Below are positions 56,046-64,000 of a DNA stretch of 64,000 bases, piece by piece. The stretch is from Sphingobacterium sp. (GTDB lineage: Bacteria; Bacteroidota; Bacteroidia; Sphingobacteriales; Sphingobacteriaceae). Both the position numbers and the translations under genes were made by a program. The notes beneath the pieces were generated by a model that saw only the letters and a list, made by a program, of their open reading frames with translations, was not told where the DNA came from and made no database searches. The number at the start of each line of letters is the position of its first letter. Position 1 is the first letter of the stretch. The DNA lies in the NCBI GenBank assembly GCA_029239355.1, contig JAQZAZ010000002.1, forward strand, positions 1 through 64,000, in the 5' to 3' direction.

Positions 56046-57497
56046 TTACTTCGTCGATTGCTTATATTCCTTGATATGTTCAGCAAGATCCCATACCCGG
56101 GCTTTGGGCAGCGATATGCTAATCAGGCTACTTGCTATCGCCGAGCGATAGCCCGAAGCACAATGAACGACAATGGTCTTATCAAGGGGTAGTTCGGCAA
56201 TACGCTGCTTTAATTGGGCGAGCGGAATATTGTGCGCCCCTTTAAATGCCGAGCCTGCTTTGGCCTCCTCCGCCGTCCGCACATCCAGGATAAAATATTC
56301 CGCTGGCGCCCTGTCAAAAGCAGCCTGATCCAACTTTGCCGATTGTTGGCCCGCGTAATCGCCAAACAGCACGACAGCTTTAACAAAGTGCTCATAGCCG
56401 ATTTTTGCGACCTTTTCGAGCTGTACCTGTCCCTGTTCTTTCGTATCTACAACGAGATAAAAGCTTTCTTTGGGCGCTACGAAAGTTGCGATCCACGACT
56501 CCGACTTGTTACGCTCGGGTATGTTGATGGCCTGAGGAAAATGGGAACGCCTGAATTGTGCAGCTTGACGCGTATCAATAATCTTGCTGACAGCGTCTTG
56601 TGCACGATCTGCTGGAATAAAGGAGATGCTAGACAAGGCTACGCGCAGCGGTGGAGCTCCAGTGCGATTCAGTGCCACATTGTAAGGAAAATATTCCGGG
56701 ATAGGCAGTCGGTCCCTCAGGATCAGCTGAACAAATTCATTTTCTGATTGTTTCTGAAAGGCAAAATTCTGTTTTCGTTCTTCTCCAATGGTACTTTGTT
56801 TGGCTCCCTTTAGTGCGTTTCCACAGAGCGAACCAGCTCCATGAGCTGGATAAAGCAATACATGATCGGCCAATTTCGCATAGTTTTCATTAATCGTATG
56901 GTAAAGTTCGCGCGCCAGTTTCTCCCGCTGGTCGACCTGGTCGCCGGAATATTTCCTTAGGTCAGGTCTACCCACTCCGCCGATCAGTACCGCATCGCCC
57001 GAAAAGATAGCCACATCTTGTTCATTATCTTTCAATAACAGCGATATGCTGTCGGATGAATGCCCGGGTGTATTGATTGCATACAGCACAATGCGGTCAG
57101 AGATCCTTAATGTATCGCCATTATCAAATGCGGTATGCGGATATGATGCTTGCGCCAGTTTACTCACATAAACCGGTACTTTTAGGTCTTGTTGAATTTC
57201 CAAATGGGAGCTCACAAAATCAGCATGCAGGTGAGTTTCCACCACCGCTATAATGTTAGCTCCTTGCTCCTTCGCATAGGCATAATAAGGTCGCGGATCA
57301 CGGGCAGGATCCACAAGTACAATTTTCTTGTCCACCAAGATCGCATAAGAAAATTGGGCCAAGCCCTCGTCTTCAAACTGTTTGACTGCGTATCCAGGCC
57401 CCTGTTTATGGGTATTTGCAAAACAGGATGCCCCCTGCCCCGCCGAAGCAAGGGTAAACAGGACGACAGAGCGGTGGATAAATAATCTTCTATTCAT
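56046..57497 (-). CDS. Exported CstB-like protein: persulfide dioxygenase plus two rhodanese domains
   Basis: A 483-residue three-domain protein with an N-terminal signal (RRLFIHRSVVLFTLASAG). Residues about 35-250 are a metallo-beta-lactamase fold with the ETHLHADF motif (His89, His91, Asp93), His146 in TPGHSSDS, Asp168 in FSGDAV and His219 in PAHG. Residues about 297-382 are a rhodanese-like domain without the active Cys (VVDT at its place), and residues about 400-483 are a rhodanese with Cys446 in VHCASGYRS. This is the PDO/pseudo-rhodanese/rhodanese layout of CstB, which turns persulfides into thiosulfate. CstB is cytoplasmic; the signal here suggests a periplasmic version. Confidence 0.87.
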   Translation of the reverse strand: MNRRLFIHRSVVLFTLASAGQGASCFANTHKQGPGYAVKQFEDEGLAQFSYAILVDKKIVLVDPARDPRPYYAYAKEQGANIIAVVETHLHADFVSSHLEIQQDLKVPVYVSKLAQASYPHTAFDNGDTLRISDRIVLYAINTPGHSSDSISLLLKDNEQDVAIFSGDAVLIGGVGRPDLRKYSGDQVDQREKLARELYHTINENYAKLADHVLLYPAHGAGSLCGNALKGAKQSTIGEERKQNFAFQKQSENEFVQLILRDRLPIPEYFPYNVALNRTGAPPLRVALSSISFIPADRAQDAVSKIIDTRQAAQFRRSHFPQAINIPERNKSESWIATFVAPKESFYLVVDTKEQGQVQLEKVAKIGYEHFVKAVVLFGDYAGQQSAKLDQAAFDRAPAEYFILDVRTAEEAKAGSAFKGAHNIPLAQLKQRIAELPLDKTIVVHCASGYRSAIASSLISISLPKARVWDLAEHIKEYKQSTK

Positions 57498-57519
57498 AAT
57501 AGTACTACTATTTAATCAG

Positions 57520-59004
57520 TTAATAAGTAAAGAGTGTATTTTTCATGTACCATTCCTTACCGGTGAGATAAGATTCCTTGACGCGATCGAGGGTAATTTC
57601 AAGATTGTCCCCTTCGGCATTTCGGCCTTTCAGCCTGATCCGTTCCTTAGTTGGCCGTTCATAGGACCATTTTAGGATATGCAGACTATCGCCCTTTGCT
57701 TTTCCATACAGCGCTTTAAGGCCTACATCTAGTTTTTCATCCAATAGTTCGCGTAGTTCCTTACTAAATTTTTGATTTTTATCGATGAGGTAAAGACTAT
57801 GGTCTAAAGAGTCTATCTCGTAATATAAATAGCTCTTTCCGCCTGCCCGCCCAGTAAACTCGTAGGTTTTGAGCACATCGTTCAAAGCCGGAGTTCCATT
57901 GCCTAGATCGATGTTATTGGCCTTATTGACTTTATAGACCAATGTGGAATAGCGCTCGAAGAAAGCTTCATGCCAACGTACCGAATCTGCGGGCGAGTAA
58001 GGTAGAGCCTTTCCATTCAGTAAAAAACTGGACACTTCGTAGTGGCCCGATGCTTTTGCCAGACCTGGGAGCACAGGCTCCTTGAGGCGGCCTTCATGGT
58101 AAAACCTTTCATACCTAAAATAGCCATACACAACGATGAACAACAGAACAATCGTCGCCTTGATTCCAAAGTATAAGGGATTATTCCATTTTCGCACAAA
58201 GCCGGGCACATAATAATAGCTTCTGACAGGCTCACGCAGGATAAATAGCTTCCAGATGGCCGGAAGGTATTGCAGCAATAAAAACAGCGACAGTAATACA
58301 AAGTAAGAACTGTATACATGCACAGCACCATCGTATGCAATGTTGGCATGGGCAATATTGAACAAGACGCCGGCATTGATAATAGCACCTATCACTACAG
58401 TCGGCCGAAAGAACAGGAGGCTTCCGGCGGCGATCTCCAAAACACCCAAGAAAATTTCATATCTGTAAGAAACACCGACGATCTGCCAGTACAGCTTAAA
58501 AGGTGCATATTCACCAAAATCTGTATTCAGGTTGGCAAGCGAAGGGAAAGGCATCTGCATAGGGAAGAATTTAATGAATCCAAACGCAATCAGTCCCAGT
58601 GCAATGCGGTAGCGTACCAATACACGTAGCCAATAGTAGAGTGCATTATAAGTCCGTACCTTGCTATTTCGTGCCAATATTGTCCAGATGGACGCAACCA
58701 GCACCGCAACCAAACCATTGAGCCACCAAGAGGTGTAAGACGCAAAGCCCCATTTGCCGCTTTCACTATCAATCTCAATCCAGCCCGTACGTGAGCCACC
58801 GGCGATAGATGCCATAAAATCATACAATGAATCAGGCTTAAATACTTTTTCATACCACTCCCAATCCAAGGGGACGACCATGAGAATAAAAAAAATAAAC
58901 GTAAATCTAAAGCCCACTTTCTCCCAGTACTTCCAGGCTCGGTCTTCTTTACTTGTATGCGCTCCGTCAATGTGCGCTTTCTCCATATGTTGAATAGTTG
59001 CCAT
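57520..59004 (-). CDS. DoxX-like membrane protein with C-terminal soluble domain (second paralogue)
   Basis: A 494-residue protein. About residues 1-310 contain seven or so membrane helices, with a conserved YYWLRVLVRYRIALGLIAFGFIK-type core and a DoxX-like stretch. The C-terminal 180 residues form a soluble, probably beta-rich, periplasmic domain (KALPYSPADSVRWHEAFFER). The paralogue encoded upstream shares both parts. DoxX/DoxD-type proteins occur in thiosulfate:quinone oxidoreductase; the identity here is inferred. It is 24 bases after the first paralogue and 22 before the CstB-like gene. Confidence 0.72.
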   Translation of the reverse strand: MATIQHMEKAHIDGAHTSKEDRAWKYWEKVGFRFTFIFFILMVVPLDWEWYEKVFKPDSLYDFMASIAGGSRTGWIEIDSESGKWGFASYTSWWLNGLVAVLVASIWTILARNSKVRTYNALYYWLRVLVRYRIALGLIAFGFIKFFPMQMPFPSLANLNTDFGEYAPFKLYWQIVGVSYRYEIFLGVLEIAAGSLLFFRPTVVIGAIINAGVLFNIAHANIAYDGAVHVYSSYFVLLSLFLLLQYLPAIWKLFILREPVRSYYYVPGFVRKWNNPLYFGIKATIVLLFIVVYGYFRYERFYHEGRLKEPVLPGLAKASGHYEVSSFLLNGKALPYSPADSVRWHEAFFERYSTLVYKVNKANNIDLGNGTPALNDVLKTYEFTGRAGGKSYLYYEIDSLDHSLYLIDKNQKFSKELRELLDEKLDVGLKALYGKAKGDSLHILKWSYERPTKERIRLKGRNAEGDNLEITLDRVKESYLTGKEWYMKNTLFTY

Positions 59005-59028
59005 ACATTTAATCTAAATTTGAATCGG

Positions 59029-60378
59029 TTAATAAATACGGATCGGTTTTCTACGGCCCTCATACAGCAGATATCTCTTGTGCACTTTTTCGAGCCGCAC
59101 CTGCAACGAGTCTCCAGACTGATTTGTACCTACCAGTACCAGCGTTTTTTTGTCGGGCCGGTTGACAACAAACGAAAAGGTATGAGCTGAATTGATTTTT
59201 CCAGTGAGTTTAATCGCTACCGACTGCTTGTCGCTCCCTTTTGTTTGGCTATAGCCAAAGAATTCACGACCGCCGTTACCCAGAAATTCATAGTTGCGCT
59301 CCCGATTGAAGGCGATTCGTGGCTTTAGACTATCGACTTTTACCGTACGGTTTCCTCGGATGCTGATGGTATTCCACTTTTCAAAAACAACATCCTTCCA
59401 ACGGATGCTATCCGTCAGTGAATAAGGCAAGGTATCCCCTTTCCATACAAAATCTTTCACATTGTATATGCCAGCCGCACCTACCAAACCTTTTTCATCT
59501 GGAAATGGATAGTCCGAATTCTTCCAGCTCAGGTAAGTTTGAACGCTGAATATAGCGATCAGGAGCAACAACAGTACTTGAAGGTACGGGCGGATGACCG
59601 CGATCCTACGTCCGTAAACCGGCCAAAAACCATCGGGAATGGCTGTCGTCTTTTTAATCAAAAGACGATAAAAACGAGGCCAGTCATAAGAGAAGATGAC
59701 GATCGCCAATAGCAGCAAAAAAGTGCTGTACACCTGCTCACCGATCTCATACACATAGTTGACGATCACGACATTGAGCAATACCGCCAACAACAGACCC
59801 GCGCCGATAACTGCTGTCCGGCGGTTGAGTAAAAAAAGACCGCCCAGGATTTCAAGGGCACCGATTACGGGTAGATAACCCGCGGTCGCAATGCCATTGG
59901 TCAGATAATAAAGCTTCCAGAGCAGAAAGTCGCCATATTCCGTATGCAGCTCACTGATGGTCGGTTCGGGCAATTGTACGGGGATGATTTTTACAAGTCC
60001 GATGAAAGTCATCGCCAAAGCCAGACGATAGCGCAATAGGACGCGTAGCCAATAAAATAAGGCGTCATCATCGGCATGAATACGTTGTTTTAATTTTCGT
60101 CCAAAGGCTGCAAAGAGTAATAAGGCTAATCCAAGGGCAATTGCCCAATTTAAATATCCGCGCACATCAGGTCCGACATAGCGGCTTTCGGGAATAAAGG
60201 AAGTGCGGTAAGTCGCCAGTCCGAACCAGTTCTCCAATGAAAACAGCTCGCTGAATGAGGTATCCCTAAACAGATTGGGATCATAAGGGATGCTGAGCAC
60301 GAGAAAGAAAATCAGGCCGATATATAAGATATTGGAGCGATAACGCCTAAAAAAATGAGAGTCTGCTAATGTTGTCAT
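59029..60378 (-). CDS. DoxX-like membrane protein with C-terminal soluble domain (first paralogue)
   Basis: A 449-residue paralogue of the next protein: membrane helices from residue 15 to about 300, the shared core YWLRVLLRYRLALAMTFIG, then a soluble C-terminal domain with DTLPYSLTDSIRWKDVVFE. Two adjacent diverged copies suggest a heteromer. The gene starts 41 bases after susD in the same operon. Confidence 0.72.
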   Translation of the reverse strand: MTTLADSHFFRRYRSNILYIGLIFFLVLSIPYDPNLFRDTSFSELFSLENWFGLATYRTSFIPESRYVGPDVRGYLNWAIALGLALLLFAAFGRKLKQRIHADDDALFYWLRVLLRYRLALAMTFIGLVKIIPVQLPEPTISELHTEYGDFLLWKLYYLTNGIATAGYLPVIGALEILGGLFLLNRRTAVIGAGLLLAVLLNVVIVNYVYEIGEQVYSTFLLLLAIVIFSYDWPRFYRLLIKKTTAIPDGFWPVYGRRIAVIRPYLQVLLLLLIAIFSVQTYLSWKNSDYPFPDEKGLVGAAGIYNVKDFVWKGDTLPYSLTDSIRWKDVVFEKWNTISIRGNRTVKVDSLKPRIAFNRERNYEFLGNGGREFFGYSQTKGSDKQSVAIKLTGKINSAHTFSFVVNRPDKKTLVLVGTNQSGDSLQVRLEKVHKRYLLYEGRRKPIRIY

Positions 60379-60419
60379 TTCAATACGATTTAATAGAAAA
60401 AAACGGGTGCGCTATCCGA

Positions 60420-61793
60420 TCAATCCAAACCAGGATTCTGTTGTAATTCTGGATCTATGGATACCTGCGCATAAGGAATCGGAAGCAACAGTCTATTTAC
60501 CGAGGAAATGTTGAGAACCTGTTGTGCCCGGCCTGTTCGCAACAGATCGTACCAGCGGTGGTTTTCCAAAGCAAATTCTATCCGATTTTCCGTCTCTATG
60601 GCTTGTAACAGTGCTGTCGCCCCCAGACCAACTAGTGGTTTAATATTTGCACGCGAGCGTACGGCATTTAAGTCAGCCAGAGCTGTAGTCAGGTCCCCTG
60701 CTCTATTGCGTTGGGCTAGGGCTTCGGCCCGGATCAAATAGAGTTCGGCCGTGCGAATCAAAAAGGCAGGATCGGTACGGTCCGTTCGGTAGTACAGATT
60801 ACCAATTAGGATATTCGGATCTGTAGACGAGGAAGTTTTGGATACCAGCGCAGCCCTATCCCCACCAATATTGGGATCGACCAGCAGATCATAAACGCCC
60901 TGAGAAGGTCGTATCCAAGCCGTTCCGCCATTGCTTCCAGCCAGCCATTGGCTTGCCTGGCCGCTGGTATTGTTGATATCATACACCAATTCGAATACCG
61001 ATTCTTTGGTATTGGACGTATTATTGGCGTAAAACGACCGGTACGGCGCCACCAAGCTATAGTTCGTATTATCATCGATAATATAGGATGCATATTTAAT
61101 CGCTTCGGACCAGTTTTTTTGATAGAGATAGAATCTCGCCAACAATGCACGCGCTGTTTTCTTAGTCGCCCGAATTCGGTTGGTTTCGTTGGGCAGCAGT
61201 TGCTCTGCTTTCTGCAAATCCTGCAAAACCTGCGCATAAGTGTCTTCCAAAGAACTTCTTTTTACCTGTGGCAAGCTGCTTGCGGAAGCCGTGGGTTGAA
61301 GGACGATCTGTACACCACCCCAAGTCCTGGCCAAATCAAAATAGGCCAATGCCCGAACAAAATAAGCCTCGCCGACCAACTGATTTCGCAAAGCCTCGGT
61401 AAACGTGTTTGTCAATGCCAAATTCGGTACTTTCGCGATTACATGGTTTGTACGGTTGATGGTCGCATAGATTTGGTTCCAGGCGGTGGCAAGTACGGCA
61501 AGATCCGATTTAACCGTATGGTTGGTCAGGGTTTGATGTACGGTCTGACTGCCGCGGTATTCGATATTGTCCGCGGAAAAGAAGCCCAGTAGCTGAAAGC
61601 TGTACCCATAATAGTCATTTGACCGCAATGCCGAATAGATGCCCCGGACAGCTGTTGTGGCCGAACTTTCATCGACAATGGTTACTTCGTCCGATACCGA
61701 ACTTTTGGGCTCGACCTCCAGAAAAGAGCTGCAGCTGCTGAACTGAAAGATGAGAAATGGAAAAATGAGATATATAATTTTTTTCATGAGCAT
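60420..61793 (-). CDS. SusD/RagB-family lipoprotein (sulfur-type operon)
   Basis: A 457-residue outer-membrane lipoprotein: lipobox Cys21 after LIFQFSS and mature SSFLEVEPKSSVSDE, a typical SusD-family beginning. Late motifs AELYLIRAEALAQRN and ENRIEFALENHRWYDLLRTGRA are family hallmarks. It starts 18 bases after the susC-type gene. Confidence 0.92.
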   Translation of the reverse strand: MLMKKIIYLIFPFLIFQFSSCSSFLEVEPKSSVSDEVTIVDESSATTAVRGIYSALRSNDYYGYSFQLLGFFSADNIEYRGSQTVHQTLTNHTVKSDLAVLATAWNQIYATINRTNHVIAKVPNLALTNTFTEALRNQLVGEAYFVRALAYFDLARTWGGVQIVLQPTASASSLPQVKRSSLEDTYAQVLQDLQKAEQLLPNETNRIRATKKTARALLARFYLYQKNWSEAIKYASYIIDDNTNYSLVAPYRSFYANNTSNTKESVFELVYDINNTSGQASQWLAGSNGGTAWIRPSQGVYDLLVDPNIGGDRAALVSKTSSSTDPNILIGNLYYRTDRTDPAFLIRTAELYLIRAEALAQRNRAGDLTTALADLNAVRSRANIKPLVGLGATALLQAIETENRIEFALENHRWYDLLRTGRAQQVLNISSVNRLLLPIPYAQVSIDPELQQNPGLD

Positions 61794-61811
61794 TATTGAT
61801 AGGGTTAACTG

Positions 61812-64000
61812 TTATAAAGTGACATTTAGGCCAAGCTGAAATGTACGCGGTTGGGGTGGTGTTCCAAATGAGCCTATCCCCTGTGCATTCGGGTTGCTGG
61901 TCACGTTCGATTCCGGATCACCCGTGTATTTGCTCCATAAAAAGAGATTAGACCCCACAAAATATACCCGCGCAGCAGTCAGTCTTGCTTTCTCCACCAG
62001 TTCCTTGGGCAATTTATAGCCAAAAGACAGTTGTCTAAGCTTTAAAAATGAAGCATCCTCGAGATAACGGCTGTTCGCATCGATTGTATAATTGAGCCCT
62101 ACGGATGTTAGACGGGGTACATCAGTGACATCTCCGGGCTGTTGCCATCTGTTCAGCACGTTTTTATATACACCGCCACTACTTGGGTTGCGCTCGCGGA
62201 AATAACGGTTGAGGTTGAGCGCATAGCTCCCATATTGAAAGCTAAAGTCAACGCCTAGATCAAAATTTTTATAGGTGAACGTGTTGCCTATGCCGCCATA
62301 AAATTTGGGGTAGGCATTGCGAAAGACCTTCCTCGCGGATGTAGGTAATGAACCATCGGCCTGTTGTCCCTCAAAAACCGGATTACCCGTCTGTGGATCC
62401 ACAGACAGTTGCTCGTAAAGCCAAAACGAGTTGAGCGAATGCCCCTCTTTGAGGATGACCCAATCGCGGGTATACTGGGTGATCTGGGTTGGCAATTTTT
62501 CTACTTTATTTTTATTGCCCGATAGGTTGAGACTTGTATTCCAGGCAAAATCCTTTGTTTTCACGTTGAGTGAACTGACTGAAAGCTCATACCCTTTATT
62601 GCTGATTTCACCCACGTTAGCCCAATATTTCGAAAAACCAGATATACCGATAATAGGGCGTTCAAGCAGCAGGTCAGAAGTATATTTATGATATAGATCT
62701 AATGTGATGGACAAGCGGTTTTTGAACAAGGCAAGATCCAGCCCGAGATCAGCCTGGGCCGTTTTCTCCCAGCGTAGGTCATCGTTTCCTAGCTGGAAAG
62801 GCCCCGTAGCTGGTGAAATTTTCCCGAAACTGTCCGCATATTTTTCATTGCCTGTCCATAAGCCTCTGGCGGCAAAGTTGCTGATACCGGCCTGATTACC
62901 TGTCAATCCGTAAGAAGCCCTTATTTTCAAGTCGCTCAACCAGGTTTGATCAGCCAGGAAAGCCTCTTGGCTAATACGCCAGCCCGCCGAGAAAGCAGGG
63001 AAATAACCCCAGCGGTTATTTGCCCCAAATTTGGATGATCCATCTGCCCGTACTGTTGCCTCTGCAAAATACCGATCCGCGTAGTTATAGCCTACCCTTC
63101 CAAAATAAGATGAAATCGTATACTTAGTCCAATTATCGGAGCCTATAATATTGGCTGCAGACGAAATCTGTTTGAAGGAGTCATTGGCAAAACCATTTCC
63201 TTCCAGGTATTTATAATCGAGCACATTGCTCTGCAAAGTGTTGCCCAAAATCCCGGTCAGGCTATGTTTTCCAAAAATATTTTGATAGGATAAGGTCTGT
63301 TCATTGATCCAGGTACCATTTCTGGAAATACCTGAAGTCGCCTGATTATTGTTGGCTAAACCAATACTGGTTTTGCTGTTCCAATATTGCGATTCATCGT
63401 AGAGATTGTAATCCACGCTGAAGCTGGATTTAAATTTTAGGCCTTTCAGAATATCGATTTCCGCAAAGGCACTACCGACATACCGCAGACTGGTGGTATT
63501 GACATCATAATTGTCCACCAGCGTATAAGTATTGTCTGTTCCGTTGAGCGATCCATCCGTATTGAAGATCGGCACATTCGTTGCCGAGGAAACGGCCGAA
63601 TTGAAGAGGCTGACCTGTGGGCCGTCACCTGTGCGCGCCTGATTACGGTAGGTTCTTGAAAAATTATTTGTGAGGCCAATTTTTACCCGGCTATTGATTT
63701 GCTGGTCGAAGTTAAACTTGAGGTTGGCACGAGAGAAATCGATCACCTTGATAAAGGCCTCCTGTCCGGTGTACCCAGCGCCAATGTAGAACCGGGATTT
63801 ATCACCACCACCCTGAATACCGATGTTATAATCCTGCAGCTTACCATGTCGTAGTAGAAATCCCAGCCGGTCATAAGTTGGCTGGTCTTCGGGATTCCCT
63901 TTACCCCCTTCCGAAATAGGGCGATAAGGTCTGTTGGCAAAGGTCTGCTTTAGCGCCGGATTATCCAGACCTGAATTGATCCACCACTCATTGGCCAAGG
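61812..64000 (-). CDS. SusC/RagA TonB-dependent transporter, 5' end beyond window
   Basis: The C-terminal approximately 729 residues of a SusC-type transporter. The frame is open to the right edge; a TTG at 63998 is not the start since the sequence is mid-barrel (NIGIQGGGDKSRFYIGAGY). The barrel ends RTFQLGLNVTL. The plug, regulatory domain and signal lie outside. It heads the operon whose later genes encode DoxX-like and CstB-like proteins. Confidence 0.92.
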   Translation of the reverse strand, partial: LANEWWINSGLDNPALKQTFANRPYRPISEGGKGNPEDQPTYDRLGFLLRHGKLQDYNIGIQGGGDKSRFYIGAGYTGQEAFIKVIDFSRANLKFNFDQQINSRVKIGLTNNFSRTYRNQARTGDGPQVSLFNSAVSSATNVPIFNTDGSLNGTDNTYTLVDNYDVNTTSLRYVGSAFAEIDILKGLKFKSSFSVDYNLYDESQYWNSKTSIGLANNNQATSGISRNGTWINEQTLSYQNIFGKHSLTGILGNTLQSNVLDYKYLEGNGFANDSFKQISSAANIIGSDNWTKYTISSYFGRVGYNYADRYFAEATVRADGSSKFGANNRWGYFPAFSAGWRISQEAFLADQTWLSDLKIRASYGLTGNQAGISNFAARGLWTGNEKYADSFGKISPATGPFQLGNDDLRWEKTAQADLGLDLALFKNRLSITLDLYHKYTSDLLLERPIIGISGFSKYWANVGEISNKGYELSVSSLNVKTKDFAWNTSLNLSGNKNKVEKLPTQITQYTRDWVILKEGHSLNSFWLYEQLSVDPQTGNPVFEGQQADGSLPTSARKVFRNAYPKFYGGIGNTFTYKNFDLGVDFSFQYGSYALNLNRYFRERNPSSGGVYKNVLNRWQQPGDVTDVPRLTSVGLNYTIDANSRYLEDASFLKLRQLSFGYKLPKELVEKARLTAARVYFVGSNLFLWSKYTGDPESNVTSNPNAQGIGSFGTPPQPRTFQLGLNVTL

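Noticed and set aside
56214..56747. 177-codon plus-strand frame
   Set aside because: Antisense to the CstB-like gene with conserved metal and rhodanese motifs.
60948..61592. 214-codon plus-strand frame
   Set aside because: Antisense to a clear susD gene; no motif and no separate promoter.
1..64000. tRNA, rRNA, CRISPR, transposase or phage genes
   Set aside because: I looked for clover-leaf ends, repeated spacer arrays and transposase or integrase motifs and saw none; this is by eye, not by a search program.

Overview
The window looks like chromosomal DNA of a Bacteroidota species, most likely Sphingobacterium or a close relative in the Sphingobacteriaceae. Three SusC/SusD pairs, FecI/FecR-type regulation, LytS/LytTR two-component pairs, TAnnTTTG-type -7 elements with weak ribosome binding sites, and moderate GC all point that way. 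The genus is an inference from gene style, not from a marker gene. I saw no rRNA, tRNA, CRISPR array, transposase or replication origin.

Layout. 1-8.8 kb is housekeeping: proline dehydrogenase (its start codon is cut by the window edge), acyl-CoA synthetase, xanthine phosphoribosyltransferase, a charged exported protein, mnmE, a histidine kinase and a pirin. 8.8-9.8 kb has no intact gene. 9.8-22.9 kb holds a DinB protein and an amino-sugar locus: a LacI regulator at one end, and on the minus strand SusC, SusD, an esterase-like hydrolase, a GH109-type protein, nagB, a sugar MFS transporter and nagA. A LacI-like palindrome lies upstream of susC. 23-29.8 kb is a patchwork: a cytochrome P460 protein, a lipoprotein, two alpha/beta hydrolases, a LytS/LytTR pair and at least two decayed gene remnants. 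29.9-33.6 kb encodes a three-subunit PaoABC-like molybdenum aldehyde oxidoreductase. 33.8-41.3 kb is an ECF sigma / FecR / SusC / SusD / purple-acid-phosphatase operon. 41.5-48.7 kb carries an unrecognised membrane protein, an AraC regulator, a lone receiver protein, a lipoprotein, an exported MsrA-MsrB fusion, a sigma/anti-sigma pair and a Crp/Fnr regulator. 48.8-53.6 kb has a TonB receptor divergent from a second LytS/LytTR pair, followed by a short-chain-dehydrogenase pseudogene.

The most interesting region is 53.6-64 kb, a single minus-strand operon. From upstream to downstream it encodes SusC (cut by the right edge), SusD, two paralogous DoxX-like membrane proteins, an exported CstB-like protein (persulfide dioxygenase plus pseudo-rhodanese plus rhodanese), a thioredoxin-fold lipoprotein with one active-site cysteine, a 53-residue lipoprotein, and an FAD oxidoreductase, ending in a strong hairpin. 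I infer a cell-envelope sulfur (sulfane/thiol) processing system coupled to outer-membrane uptake. I do not know a described system with this composition.

Two other modules read coherently. The amino-sugar locus would capture a GlcNAc/GalNAc-containing glycan, cleave and deacylate it, import the sugar and convert the phosphosugar to fructose-6-phosphate, but it encodes no sugar kinase. The sigma-regulated locus pairs an uptake system with a phosphatase, which suggests capture of phosphorylated substrates.
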